Source: Bacillus sp. SD075
GTDB lineage: Bacteria; Bacillota; Bacilli; Bacillales; DSM-1321
Assembly (NCBI RefSeq): GCF_017355165.1
Contig: NZ_JADILK010000016.1
Location: forward strand, 24,759 to 88,758
DNA length: 64,000 bases
Reading direction: 5' to 3'
In this document: piece by piece, positions 26,624 to 36,299 of the stretch
How positions within the stretch are numbered: the first letter of the stretch is position 1
How the letters are laid out: each line of letters opens with the position of its first letter
The notes under the pieces: model-generated
Databases searched by the model: none
Seen by the model: only the letters and a program-made list of their open reading frames with translations
What the model was told of the DNA's origin: nothing
Translations under genes and position numbers: made by a program

Positions 26624-26639
26624 TAACGAACGTTCGTCA
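26624..26639. promoter_or_regulatory. TetR operator palindrome
   Basis: TAACGAACGTTCGTCA is a 16-base palindrome with one mismatch, centred on GAAC/GTTC. It lies 18 bases upstream of the repressor start. The GAACGTTC core is common among QacR/AcrR-like operators. Confidence 0.75.
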
Positions 26640-26759
26640 GTTATAATAGCAAATTAAATAAATATATGCAAGCGAATAAGTGTATACAAATTATTTTGCA
26701 ACAGAAATCATTCGATATGCAATCAAGGCTATTCACTAAAGTCCCGCATATAATTCTAT

Positions 26760-27722
26760 ATGGATAATAAAGAGACAGGTGGGATGAAGTTGGATACCTA
26801 TGACATCAGAAGAGTGATCCATTACTATTACACAAAAATACAAGAAACGAATCATCCTTATTATTGGTACTGTTTGGCTGAAACTCAAGGTAGGGCCGGA
26901 TTAACAAATGAAGCACTGCAAACGATTGATAACGCCTTGTCGTTTCCAAACCCTTATCCTTCAAAGCAGGAACTGCTAGACATGCAATTGAATCTCCAAA
27001 CTGTTCTTTCAAGGGAAATGAACCTGAAAAGAACAGTCATGGTGACCTCACAGCAAGGTGATATTGATGGGGACGGGACAAAGGACAATGTTTTTCTTAC
27101 CGCAAACAAAACCCCTGATAGCCCCTTTTTGAGGAATATAACTTTGGTTATCCAAAATGGGAGGACGAATCAATATGAACAAGTTCCCATGAAAAATAAC
27201 GCAGGATATAATCCGACCCTTTTTCTCGGTGATTTTACAGGTAATAAGGGGGATGACATTTTGGTGGTCATTGATACAGGAGGAAGCGGTGGTTCCATTT
27301 ATGCGTATGTTTTTTCATATCTTAACGGTCGACTCATGACCATTTTTAATTCAGATGCATTTAATGATATCTTTAAATACGATGTTAATTATGAAAACCA
27401 ATACAAAGTAAGGGTGAACAGTTATTACCTAAAAGAAAGGTACATTCTCGACCTTACTTATAAGGATAAGGAATATTTATCTGAAATTTATAACGATGAT
27501 GGTGTGTTGAAGGCTCCGATAGAAGGATGGGTGAATCCTTTATCTGGTTTATATCCGGTTGATTATAATAGGGATGGCATATATGAACTCGAAGCGTATC
27601 AGAGGATCGCAGGGAGGTATAATGCCGACTCACTAGGTTTTGTACAGACTGTATTGAAATGGAGTGGGCAAGCGTTTGTTCCTGACCGGCAGAATGTGGC
27701 TATTTTTGGAGAAGATATATAG
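26760..27722 (+). CDS. VCBS/FG-GAP-like protein with an N-terminal TPR-like segment
   Basis: This protein has up to 320 residues. The first 80 form a TPR-like helical part (YWYCLAETQGRAGLTNEALQTIDNAL), followed by a beta-rich region with Ca-binding-like acidic loops DIDGDGTKDNV (about 99-109) and DYNRDGIYELE near residue 282. Such repeats build propeller or adhesion-like folds in Bacillus hypothetical proteins. No signal peptide is visible. The ATG at 26760 has no ribosome site; a TTG at 26790 behind AGGTGGG is an alternative start. I do not know its function. Confidence 0.65.
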   Translation: MDNKETGGMKLDTYDIRRVIHYYYTKIQETNHPYYWYCLAETQGRAGLTNEALQTIDNALSFPNPYPSKQELLDMQLNLQTVLSREMNLKRTVMVTSQQGDIDGDGTKDNVFLTANKTPDSPFLRNITLVIQNGRTNQYEQVPMKNNAGYNPTLFLGDFTGNKGDDILVVIDTGGSGGSIYAYVFSYLNGRLMTIFNSDAFNDIFKYDVNYENQYKVRVNSYYLKERYILDLTYKDKEYLSEIYNDDGVLKAPIEGWVNPLSGLYPVDYNRDGIYELEAYQRIAGRYNADSLGFVQTVLKWSGQAFVPDRQNVAIFGEDI

Positions 27723-27890
27723 ACACTGAATAGAGATCCATGAACTACGAACAGGCAAAATCCTCGCCCAACAGAAGCCGGAAAATATTCCTGGCAATGG
27801 TTCATCTGGCAGTGTTCATTTACGAAATTGAACCGGCTTTCTATACGATTAAACAAATTTTTTCGAAGTTGAGCGCTTATTGAAAAAATC

Positions 27891-28511
27891 TTAGTAGGCG
27901 ATACCTACACGTGACTTTAAATAATCGTTACTTTTTATTTGGCTAAATGCAAATTCTGCTGTATCCGCAACGGATATTTTAACTCCATCCTCCGGCAACA
28001 AGTCACCTTCTACACGATATATACCAACTCTTTCTCCATCCGGCAAATACGTTGGGCAGACAATCGTCCATTGAAGTGTTGATTGTTTTAGCAAGTCGAA
28101 AATTACATGATGTTCTTTTGCTGCACGGGTAGACTTCTGCCTTGATTCACTTGACTGATAACGCAGAGAATTCGGGGTTATTCTACTTTGCATGATACCT
28201 GCCGTTCCAATGGTTATAATTCGTTGTATACCCTTGCTTTCCATAGCTTCGATAATTAGTGGCATACTTGCTGATAAAGTGGTTGTCCCATCGGTATTAA
28301 GTGCACTAATAACTACATCAATTCCATGTATGGCCCGTACGATATCATCTTTATTTAAAGCATTACCTTGAATAATGGTTAAATTGGAATTTTTTATAGC
28401 AATCTTCTCTGGAGTGCGAACTAAAACGGTAACATGATGATTGCCTTGCAGACCATAAGTAACTAATTGACCACCAACTCGTCCAGTTGCACCCAAGATT
28501 AAAATATTCAT
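27891..28511 (-). CDS. NAD(P)-binding atypical SDR / epimerase-like oxidoreductase
   Basis: This 206-residue Rossmann protein starts MNILILGATGRVGGQLV (GxxGxxG dinucleotide loop) with IVRAIHGIDVVISAL further on, typical of NmrA/BVR-B-like atypical short-chain dehydrogenases. ATG 28511 follows AAAGGAGG. It is a single-gene unit. Such proteins reduce flavins or quinones or act as redox sensors. The substrate is unknown. Confidence 0.85.
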   Translation of the reverse strand: MNILILGATGRVGGQLVTYGLQGNHHVTVLVRTPEKIAIKNSNLTIIQGNALNKDDIVRAIHGIDVVISALNTDGTTTLSASMPLIIEAMESKGIQRIITIGTAGIMQSRITPNSLRYQSSESRQKSTRAAKEHHVIFDLLKQSTLQWTIVCPTYLPDGERVGIYRVEGDLLPEDGVKISVADTAEFAFSQIKSNDYLKSRVGIAY

Positions 28512-28641
28512 AGAAACGAACCTCCTTTTTCGAATACAATCATTCCACTAACATTGTATCGTCATTTTCAACTAATGGGGAACTTAAGTGCATTAGGAGA
28601 TTATAATCAAGGAAAATGTGCGTTGATAAAGATATAAAAAC

Positions 28642-28671
28642 GGGCCGCTCAAAAATTTCATGAGTGGCCCC
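28642..28671 (-). terminator. Hairpin with T-run on the minus strand
   Basis: GGGCCGCTCA pairs with TGAGTGGCCC (one G-T) around a 9-base loop. On the minus strand it is followed by GTTTTTA. No minus-strand gene now ends into it, so it may be left over from a lost gene or may shield the SDR gene from leftward transcription. Confidence 0.55.
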
Positions 28672-28800
28672 TTTGAAGATTATTGACTGAATATTATAAA
28701 TATTGTAGTATTTAATTTGCATTTTTTACGAAACTATGTTTTGTCGGAACAAATAGGTGTTCCTTGTGTAAAGTGAAATAATCTAACAGGAGGTTTTGTC

Positions 28801-29790
28801 ATGAAGAAAAGAATAAGAAATACCTCGTTTATTTTTTTGTTGGTAGTGTCCATAATTCTATCTTTATCATTTTTTCTTCCTTCTTTTGGGCAGACAGCGT
28901 TACAGCAAACCGACTTTAAAGTAACTCTATTAGGAACAGGTTCACCTATTTTAAGTACATCTCGCTCCGGTCCAGCTACACTTGTAGAAGTTGGAGATGA
29001 AAAACTCCTCTTTGATGCTGGACGCGGAACGGCTTTACAATTATATAAGGCGAATATGTTACCAGGAAGTGTTGATAAGTTATTTCTTACTCATTTGCAT
29101 TCGGATCATACAATTGGCATACCGGACGTATGGCTTACAGGTTCTTTACCAACGGGAGGGAAAAGAGAGCAATCATTTAAGATTTGGGGGCCTAAGGGAA
29201 CCGAGAAAATGATGTTACATATGAATAAAGCATTTAAAGCCGATTTGGATGCAAGGGATGACTCTGGAAATGGGAACGTTGCAGGAGCAAGTATTACGGC
29301 AAATGATATCAAGGAGGGTATTGTCTATAACAAAAAGGGAATTGAAGTAATAGCGTTCAAGGTTGACCATAAATCAATTGAGCCGGCTTTCGGTTTTCGG
29401 GTTAATTACAAAGGACATTCAGTAGTTATCTCAGGTGACACCCGCTATAATGAAAATCTTATTAAATTTTCCAAAGGTGCTGATGTAGTTATTCATGAGG
29501 TTGCAGCGGCAAAACCTGATAATGAATCAGAATCAATAGCCAATATACTTGATCTTCACACAACACCTGAGGAAGCGGGTAAAGTCTTTAGCCAAATACA
29601 ACCAAAGCTTGCTGTTTACTCACATATTGTATTATTGGGAGGATTAACAGAAGAAAAAGCTGATTTGCTCGAAAGAACAAAAAAAACTTATGAAGGAACT
29701 GTTTTAGTAGGTGAGGATTTGCTGTCCATTGAAATTGGGGATAAGGTTCAAGTACAGAAGCCCGGAAACGATGCGAACTCGGTGAACTAA
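28801..29790 (+). CDS. Secreted or membrane-anchored metallo-beta-lactamase-fold hydrolase (RNase Z/AtsA-like)
   Basis: This 329-residue protein has an N-terminal signal or anchor (KKRIRNTSF followed by a 20-residue hydrophobic run, SFG-QT as a possible cleavage site near residue 30). The metal site HLHSDH is at residues 98-103, with SGDTRYNENL and later His residues completing the RNase Z/arylsulfatase-like MBL pattern. Export argues against tRNA processing and for a phosphodiesterase, sulfatase or esterase role outside the membrane. ATG follows AGGAGG. The gene stands alone. Confidence 0.85.
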   Translation: MKKRIRNTSFIFLLVVSIILSLSFFLPSFGQTALQQTDFKVTLLGTGSPILSTSRSGPATLVEVGDEKLLFDAGRGTALQLYKANMLPGSVDKLFLTHLHSDHTIGIPDVWLTGSLPTGGKREQSFKIWGPKGTEKMMLHMNKAFKADLDARDDSGNGNVAGASITANDIKEGIVYNKKGIEVIAFKVDHKSIEPAFGFRVNYKGHSVVISGDTRYNENLIKFSKGADVVIHEVAAAKPDNESESIANILDLHTTPEEAGKVFSQIQPKLAVYSHIVLLGGLTEEKADLLERTKKTYEGTVLVGEDLLSIEIGDKVQVQKPGNDANSVN

Positions 29791-30226
29791 AACAGACAGA
29801 GCTGCAGCGAGCAAAGGCGTTAGGCCTACTAATTAATCCGATGAGAGTTTACCAAAGCCGATGAATACATTTTTTCCAAAGGGAATCCAATGAACGGCAT
29901 ATTAGATGATCTATATTTTTTGTAATAGCACATGGTTTGGTAGAGTCAGGTTGCCAGAAGAAATCAGCGAGTTAGACGAGGAATATTATATGGTTTTTGT
30001 ACGAATAGAGAAAAAAAGACGGAATGGAATCAAATTTGCTTTTTGCCGGCATAGACCCAAAGCAAGGCTTTTTTAAAGTCAAATATTAAGGGAGACAAAA
30101 CGAAAAAATCCCCGAATGAATATCGTGAATGGCTCCAGGAAGTCTATGATAATGCTTATTTTTTTCACTCTCCCATCACCATGATTTTATTCATTTTAAT
30201 GCCAGAACGATACATTACTTATGAAA
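29791..30226. other. Interval with short decayed coding fragments
   Basis: There is no intact gene. One plus-strand stretch (about 29928-30074) reads as plausible protein, including FGRVRLPEEISELDEEYY, then breaks. A second stretch in another frame (about 30087-30230) holds SPNEYREWLQEVYDNAYFF. Neither has a start or ribosome site. They look like pieces of one or two degraded genes that I cannot identify. Confidence 0.4.
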
Positions 30227-30394
30227 TTAGAACCAAGACTGTTGAACTTCTTGAAGTTGTTGTTGAGCTTCTTCAAGCTGTTGCTGTGCTTGTTGGAATA
30301 GTTGTGGATTATCATTAACTTGGGCAGATTGTATAGCCTGTTTGGCTTGTTGCGCCGCAATGATAGCTTGCTGATATTGTTGTTTTTGTGTCAT
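30227..30394 (-). CDS. Small glutamine-rich helical protein
   Basis: This is a 55-residue protein. I chose ATG 30394 because GAAGGAG lies just upstream; the longer frame to 30412 covers that site. About 17 of its residues are Gln, with an AIIAAQQAKQAIQSAQ stretch and a heptad-like QQQLEEAQQQLQEVQQ tail, so it should be a soluble coiled coil. It resembles small spore- or stress-related Bacillus proteins in style, but I cannot name a family. Confidence 0.65.
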   Translation of the reverse strand: MTQKQQYQQAIIAAQQAKQAIQSAQVNDNPQLFQQAQQQLEEAQQQLQEVQQSWF

Positions 30395-30834
30395 TTTAAA
30401 AGTCTCCTTCATTATTTTTACTAAAGGCTAAATCTTTAACCTTTTTATATTTTGTATTTAAATGTTGATATTATTCATGTATAGGTTGATTCATTTCTCC
30501 TAAACGAACGAATGAAGAATATTACCAACCTTTATAACAAGCTGGTTTCAGGATTAAAGATATGAGATAAGGCAATAACAGTAGGGATTATTCGTAAAAA
30601 TGGAATTATAAATTGTTGAATTGAAGGGGTAGGATAGCGAAATAGCCTGCTTGCAGATATAATGTTCAAAGAAGGAATTTAATGCTATGGTCCATACTCC
30701 GATGTTGACTAGTGATTTATGTGGAAATATTCGAAAAGGGGAGCCAAGAGTGGTTGGAGGATTTTGGATATAGAGAAAAAGTACGGGTCAATGTCGTTCT
30801 GACCGGCAGCTTGATAACGTACAAAATATATAAG

Positions 30835-30860
30835 AAGCCGGCCTAATATAGGGCCGGATT
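30835..30860. terminator. GC-rich hairpin at the end of a pseudogene
   Basis: CCGGCC pairs with GGCCGG around a 7-base loop, with ATTTTGGTTT after it. It lies directly beyond the 3' end of the minus-strand pseudogene and is probably its old terminator. Confidence 0.5.
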
Positions 30861-31490
30861 TTGGTTTATGGAATGATCTTTGCATTTGCGAGAGCAAGCC
30901 CTAGATTCTCGACCATTTTGTTCCGAAGCTGCTCGCCATGACAACGCACAGGGGACATTTACAAGCGGAGCGCCGGCTCCGAAACCGAAATAGCAAGCGA
31001 TCAAACCGAATAGATGGCTATTTGTTATGTTGAATGCTTGATTGGCACCACGGCCACGTTCTGTTGCCTTCGCGAGGAGTCCCGCATCTATTAACTCCAA
31101 GAGGCTATCATAAGCTCCCGGCTTGCAAAGAAACCGCAACGGAATTCCAGGATCCTTCGAAATCGAGGCGTAAATCGCAATAATCATGGAGAAGTTCATC
31201 TGACTTCCAAGCGAAAAGTCGCAGACTACAGAAGGACGAAACGTCGACCAAGTCCAATTTTCACCATTTTGTTTTTTGTTCAAAAAACCTTACAGATCAA
31301 CATTGAACTCGGGCGGCATATAGTTTGCGTCTAACTCACGAGCAGGCGTTATGAGCTGGGCGAGATGTGCGCAACATCTTGTATCCTGCATCAAACTGAC
31401 ATGTTTTAAGCCCACCGCGATGGCTCGTTGGCCTCTACGTTGATCACTAGCATGGCAAGGTTATGCGGAACAAGTTCAGACCAAGTCGGA
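30855..31490 (-). pseudogene. Decayed PRISE/VEP1-type short-chain reductase (progesterone 5-beta-reductase-like)
   Basis: Minus-strand reading gives successive family segments: WSELVPHNLAML (about 31483-31448), a one-base frameshift, YMPPEFNVDL, an in-frame TAA (probably a former Gln codon), then NWTWSTFRPSVVCDFSLG, MNFSMIIAIYASISK, CKPGAYDSLLELIDAGLLAKAT and NQAFNITNSHLF. Another frameshift follows, and then RNKMVENLGLALANAK. The N-terminal Rossmann part is missing. The order and wording match PRISE-family SDR enzymes, so identification is fair even though the gene is clearly dead. Confidence 0.75.
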
Positions 31491-31579
31491 CTGGTCCTAG
31501 AAGGCAGCTTAGGCACTTTTTGTAATTAGTAGTGACTACGCTTAATGGCGTATATAAAATAAATTTGCATTCACTCATT

Positions 31580-31825
31580 TTTTCAGCTTTACATAATCTT
31601 GGGTATTTATTACATCTGCAAATATCCTTGAAGAGGTGATTGCATCGTTAACTTCGTTGAATCTAATGAGAAAGCTATTACATTCTAAGTCTTTCGTAAC
31701 ACAAACATCAAGAATATTTTCACTATCATATCCCAAATTAGATAACAGTTGATTTAGAACCTCGTAATTATTTAATCGTAATACATTGATGGTATAACTA
31801 TTATTGATAACAAAGGGACTATCTT
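31580..31825 (-). pseudogene. Unidentified gene remnant
   Basis: Reading leftward from about 31825, an 81-codon open stretch gives plausible protein, with NSYTINVLRLNNYEVLNQLL and FNEVNDAITSSRIFADVIN, and ends in KLKK and a TGA at about 31580. There is no start codon or ribosome site and an in-frame stop lies just upstream. It looks like the C-terminal half of a small protein with a mixed alpha/beta or ACT-like pattern. I cannot name it. Confidence 0.4.
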
Positions 31826-31843
31826 ATTTACAGTCAAATTTAA

Positions 31844-32017
31844 TCCTCTTCAGCTGGACCGGCAATGCTATTAGGTGGACAACACTGGTCATTTATTGGC
31901 ATTTATGCGGCTATTTCTATTGTCTGCGTTGTAATATCCATTAAGTTAAAATGGTGGTATTGGAAAATTCCTTTAGATGATAGGCTGGATTTATCTGCAC
32001 TTGATCGCGATGGATGA
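31844..32017 (+). pseudogene. C-terminal fragment of an MFS transporter
   Basis: An open stretch of 57 codons without a start reads SSAGPAMLLGGQHWSFIGIY then AAISIVCVVISIKLKWWYW and ends DRDG-stop. The last hydrophobic span followed by a short polar tail, and the GP-A motif ahead of it, are typical of the final helices of an MFS permease. The rest of the gene is absent. Confidence 0.5.
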
Positions 32018-33150
32018 CGCAGATGGTATACACGCCATTGGAAATAAGACTTGTAGTTACATGAAATGAAAAATCAGCCATATAGATGAAAGGTTGATTT
32101 GTTACTGAATGTTTATTCCCTTTACAAATGACCTGCCAAGATTAGTAGGGATTGGGATGTTGATATGTTTGGTAGGCTTAATTAGAGTTGTTCGGTGTCT
32201 AAATCAGAGTTAATGCTGTCGCTCCTGTGATGGTTAATACTCCGATGATGGTAAGATACCTGCTTGGAGAAAAGAGGATTATTTAAATCACCATCTCATA
32301 AAAACACCTGTCCGGACTGAAGAAGTGACTGGATACGGTTGTCTACTTAAAATCGGATAGAGCCAAACATTTTACAGGCGTAACATTAGATAATTAATAA
32401 TGGAGGATATCTAAGATAATAAGATTAATATTAATTGTGTACACCAGCTATAACCCAGAATTGGGCGCTTGAATTTAATAAAAGAAAAGCACATATTAGA
32501 CGTGACTAATATGTGCTTTCTTTATAGGAATTTATAATGCTGTAGGTCGTGAAATCTAATGCTCTAATATCATTCACATGTTCTGAAGGTATATTGAATA
32601 AGGAAGTATAAATTAAAGATACCCATTTAATACTGTGCCAAAAAGATCGAATTCAGGATCTTTTGACGGAGTTATTGGAGGGGCTTCAGATCGCGCTATT
32701 GAAGAGTTGAAAACAGGCTTACCTTCATCTGACTCTACAGAGTTTTCGTCATTCTTTTTATACAATGGGTTATCGATCATACCCAAATCAACTCCTTGTG
32801 AATAAAATTAACGAATGGTAAGTTATTAATTCCCTAAAGATATTGATTTTATGCTAAAAAATATTGCGATGACCGGGATTCTTTGAAATAAACGGTTAAA
32901 CTTGTAACCAATCGTTTACTACAGGATGCATAATGATTATTTTATGTTCAAAAAAAAGATTGGTACCGATTCTTTAATCAGAGGAAGGGGTGTAATGAAA
33001 TAACAAGCAGGATCATTATCGAAATCTGAACATTAATTTTTTTGTTCATCTCCCTTCTTAGTAGCAAAAGTATTGAAAAACATCATTCCTTCCACATTGT
33101 TACAGGACGCTCAAGCGATTGGACAAGTCTATTCCTTTTGACTAAGGAGA
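32018..33150. other. Non-coding interval with gene debris
   Basis: No intact gene is seen. A hairpin AAATCAGCC/GGTTGATTT lies at about 32070-32100 and a strong terminator at 32486-32525. A 60-codon open stretch (about 32626-32805) reads RSNSGSFDGVIGGASDRAIE and ends in a stop, with no start codon. The rest is AT-rich with stops in all frames. This fits long-term decay of several genes. Confidence 0.45.
32486..32525. terminator. Perfect intrinsic terminator in a gene-free stretch
   Basis: AAAGCACATATTAG pairs perfectly with CTAATATGTGCTTT around a 6-base loop, followed by CTTT. No intact gene ends into it. Confidence 0.75.
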
Positions 33151-33969
33151 TCAAAGTGGAGTGAGAATCCTTTCCTTTTTAACAAAGTAAGCCCACTCAG
33201 AAAAGCCGATCTCCTTTAGTCTTTTTTTAACTAGTTCAAATTCATCGCCACTTCGTTCCGGTGTATGCGAATCTGATCCAAAGGTTACCTTCACATCATT
33301 GAAAAGAGCTCGTTCTAAAATGTCATCTGCTGGATACCACCCACCACAATCTTTCGTTTTACCAGAGGTATTAATCTCAATGGCGATATCTTCTGAACTA
33401 ATGATTTTTAGCGTCTTTTCAATACTGTCTGTCTCAATGGAAGAAAAGGCTGGATAAAAACCTTTCATTGCATAAATATGGCCTAAAATTTGGAACATTC
33501 CGCTTTTAGCCGATTTCTGTATTAATTCATAATATTCATTCTTTACTTTTGTCTGTTCTTTAGAGGTTTAGCCATTCCAACGCCCTCTTTTAAAAATGCT
33601 AATATCCTGAACATAATGAACAGATCCAATTATGTAGTCAAAAGGGTGAAAAAGATATTGATCACGGTAGACTTCAATGTGATCAGGGAAGAAATCACTT
33701 TCCATTCCTAATAACACGTGAATTTTACCTGCATATTTCTCTTTTAAGCGAAGTACTTCCTCAATATATGGGACAAGTTCACTTTTTGCCATTGCAATAG
33801 TTGGGTAGAGATGGTCGTCCTCACTATAAAAATATGGAGAATGATCAGAAATCCCAATATAATGCAAGCCGTATTCGATGGCTTGCTTTACATAATCCTC
33901 AATTGGGCCGATAGCATGTCCACAGCGTTCATGGTGAGTGTGGAAATCAAATTTTATTGAATTCGTCAT
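33151..33969 (-). pseudogene. Histidinol-phosphatase (PHP family, HisJ/HisK-like) interrupted by one in-frame stop
   Basis: One continuous frame of 272 codons is broken by a single TAA at 33570-33568. The first part begins FDFHTHHERCGHA (PHP metal site HTH) and runs to SVHYVQDISIFKRGRWNG. After the stop the same frame continues through YYELIQKSAKSGMFQILGHI, AIEINTSGKTKDCGGWYPAD and KVTFGSDSHTPE. In homologues a Leu commonly follows the RW-G motif, so a TTA-to-TAA change is the simple explanation. ATG 33969 follows AGGAGGAC. The gene is otherwise full length, so the loss is recent, or the stop is a sequencing error. Either way the PHP active-site motifs are conserved on both sides. Confidence 0.88.
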
Positions 33970-34210
33970 TTTCTTAGTCCTCCTAAAGTGAACCAGATTG
34001 TCTTATTTTATCATCTCCAAAATTCACATCCTTTCTCACAAATTGAAAGAAGATTTATACCTTACTACCCTCGAAAACGAATTTCTATCTTACGGATTTA
34101 ATTTTATACCTATCAATTAAAGATACTTTAGTCCGAGTAATTGTATAAAGGATGAATTCCCTAGACAAACTAGAATGTTCAAATATGTAAAAGGAAAGGA
34201 ATGATGAAGA

Positions 34211-34846
34211 ATGACAAAGGTATTGTATATCACAGCCCATCCTCATGATGACAAACAATCTTTCAGCATGGCCGTTGGAAAAGCATTTATTGACACTTAT
34301 AAAGAAGTAAACCCTAGCCATGAAATTGTGAATATTGACCTTTATAAAGAAAATATTCCTGAAATTGATGTAGATGTTTTCAGTGGTTGGGGGAAACTTC
34401 AATCTGGAAAGGGCTTCGAAGAACTTTCGCCGGAAGAGAAAGCAAAAGTTAGTCGACTATCAGAGTTATGTGAGCAATTTATAGCTGCCGATAAATATAT
34501 ATTTGTAACCCCTTTATGGAATTTTTCCTTCCCACCAGTATTGAAAGCATATATTGATTCCGTTGCTGTTGCAGGTAAATCATTTAAATACACCGAACAA
34601 GGCCCAGTTGGTCTTTTAACTGATAAAAAAGCCTTACATATTCAAGCTCGTGGTGGTATTTATTCAGAAGGACCGGCAGCTGAAATGGAAATGGGTCATC
34701 GATATCTAAATATCATCATGCAATTCTTTGGGGTGCCTTCCTTTGAAGGTGTATTCATTGAAGGACATGCAGCAATGCCTGATAAAGCACAAGAAATAAA
34801 AGAAAATGCTATAGCACGATCAAAAGATTTAGCTTCTACCTTTTAA
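34211..34846 (+). CDS. FMN-dependent NADH-azoreductase / NAD(P)H quinone oxidoreductase
   Basis: This 211-residue flavodoxin-like enzyme has an N-terminus ([26 protein letters not shown]) that binds FMN phosphate. [34 protein letters not shown] (about residues 98-131) is the AzoR signature, and [23 protein letters not shown] follows. ATG follows AAAGGAATGA. It reduces azo dyes and quinones by two electrons in the cytoplasm, usually as a thiol/quinone stress defence. The gene stands alone. Confidence 0.92.
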   Translation: MTKVLYITAHPHDDKQSFSMAVGKAFIDTYKEVNPSHEIVNIDLYKENIPEIDVDVFSGWGKLQSGKGFEELSPEEKAKVSRLSELCEQFIAADKYIFVTPLWNFSFPPVLKAYIDSVAVAGKSFKYTEQGPVGLLTDKKALHIQARGGIYSEGPAAEMEMGHRYLNIIMQFFGVPSFEGVFIEGHAAMPDKAQEIKENAIARSKDLASTF

Positions 34847-34948
34847 TTAAAAGAGTCAACAACCTGGTATTATCCCCTTCAGGTAGACAGAGAAAAAAGA
34901 GAACATGATAAAATGTTCTTAACTGTCAATCTGGAGGGGATTTTTTGT

Positions 34949-35248
34949 ATGGCAAAAAAGGGGCAAACGTTTCAAGCGTATACAGAAGAATTAAAGAGAG
35001 AAGTGGTTCGTCTGAAGGTGGAGGAAGGTTGGTCATATCGCCAGATTCGTGAGCGTTTTGGTATTAAAAGTGATGCACAGATAGCGAGTTGGGTGAAGAA
35101 AGTGCAGAATAACGAGTCTTTTGAAGATCAACGTGTATGGAACCGTAAGAATTTTTCTAGTGTCGAAGAGGAAAATGCCTATCTAAAAGCGCAGGTGGAT
35201 TATTTAAAAAAGCGCAATCCAAATCTACATGGGAAGGAATGGTCCTGA
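34949..35248 (+). CDS. IS3-family transposase OrfA, orphan (OrfB lost)
   Basis: This 99-residue protein starts at ATG 34949 behind TGGAGGGG. It has the basic HTH of IS3 OrfA (YTEELKREVVRLKVEEGWSYRQIRERFGI) and a leucine-zipper-like tail (SVEEENAYLKAQVDYLKKRN). Directly downstream, in another frame, about ten codons of an OrfB start survive (KAEKRFQIID) before a stop. The catalytic DDE subunit is missing, so the element cannot move by itself. Confidence 0.8.
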   Translation: MAKKGQTFQAYTEELKREVVRLKVEEGWSYRQIRERFGIKSDAQIASWVKKVQNNESFEDQRVWNRKNFSSVEEENAYLKAQVDYLKKRNPNLHGKEWS

Positions 35249-35658
35249 AAGCCGAAAAAAGGTTTCAAATAATCGATTGTGATCAATAAATAAACCATCA
35301 ATAAAACGATAAGAATGAATATAGATAATAATTACGGATAGGGAAACGTATACAACTATTTATACACCGTCCGAAAAACAGGACAGTGTTATATATGTTT
35401 TTATTATTTGATAATAAGGAAAGGAAAAAGATAACGGTAACCATCCATTTTGATAAAATCCAGACCAAACTAACATCTTTCGAACAAGGAATCATATTAA
35501 TCATTGTATAAAAAGTCAGAAAAATATAAAATATATTCAAATCGTTTTTTCTGAGAGTAATTTACTGGAACAGATTGGACTTACTAGTGTAACTATCTTT
35601 ACTAATCATTAAAATTTTTATTTTGGAATTACATTTCTAAAAGAAAAGAGTGAGTTTT
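35249..35658. other. Gene-free interval after the IS remnant
   Basis: After about 35 bases of broken OrfB the sequence is AT-rich and has no convincing gene, hairpin or repeat. An 80-codon minus-strand frame (35298-35540) is rich in Phe, Ile and Asn simply because of base composition and has no ribosome site. Confidence 0.5.
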
Positions 35659-36291
35659 ATGTTGAAGGACATTAAAAATATCTATTGTGTAGGTCGAAAC
35701 TATGCATTACATGCAAAAGAGTTGAATAATGAAATACCCACTTCCCCTTTTTTATTTTCCAAACCAACTCATTCGCTTGTGGAAGCGGATGGTCAGTCAA
35801 TTACTTTGCCAAGTAATCAGGGTTCCGTTCACTTTGAAACTGAACTTGTCATACATATCGCAAAGCAGTACGAATCAGGAATGAAAGTAGATGAGATAGT
35901 AGATGCGATGGCCATTGGGTTGGATTTAACACTTAGAGATGTTCAATCACAGTTAAAACAAAAACAGCATCCTTGGCTTTTGGCTAAAGGATTCAAAAAT
36001 TCAGCTGTTCTTACTGATTTTATTCCGTTTCCAGGTAACGAAGCATGTAAACAATTAGATTTTTCCCTTTTAAAAAATGGAGAACGTGTACAAGTCGGAA
36101 ATATTAAAGACTTACTTTTTGATTTACAAACCATTATAGAATTTACAGCAGAGCATTTTGGGCTTGGGAAAGGGGATATTATTTTTACCGGTACTCCAAG
36201 CGGCGTCGGTCCTCTCTCAGATCAAGACAAGCTTTCACTGAACTGGGATGGAAAAGAAATAGGTTCCTGTTCAGTCATATTGCATTCATGA
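35659..36291 (+). CDS. Fumarylacetoacetate hydrolase-family protein
   Basis: This 210-residue protein begins with IKNIYCVGRNYALHAKELNNE, the usual FAH-domain start. The metal-binding Glu set appears in VHFETELVIHI, and IIFTGTPSGVGPL is the conserved C-terminal loop. ATG 35659 fits GAAAAGAG better than the GTG at 35650. Short FAH proteins act as oxaloacetate decarboxylases, acylpyruvases or isomerases on 2-oxo acids. A single Mg2+-dependent domain is present, and the exact substrate is not visible. Confidence 0.87.
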   Translation: MLKDIKNIYCVGRNYALHAKELNNEIPTSPFLFSKPTHSLVEADGQSITLPSNQGSVHFETELVIHIAKQYESGMKVDEIVDAMAIGLDLTLRDVQSQLKQKQHPWLLAKGFKNSAVLTDFIPFPGNEACKQLDFSLLKNGERVQVGNIKDLLFDLQTIIEFTAEHFGLGKGDIIFTGTPSGVGPLSDQDKLSLNWDGKEIGSCSVILHS

Positions 36292-36299
36292 AAAAGGAG

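Noticed and set aside
28540..28722. 60-codon minus-strand frame
   Set aside because: It covers a hairpin terminator, lacks a ribosome site and reads as low-complexity AT-rich translation.
35298..35540. 80-codon minus-strand frame with hydrophobic residues
   Set aside because: Composition-driven Phe/Ile/Asn content, no ribosome site, next to IS debris.
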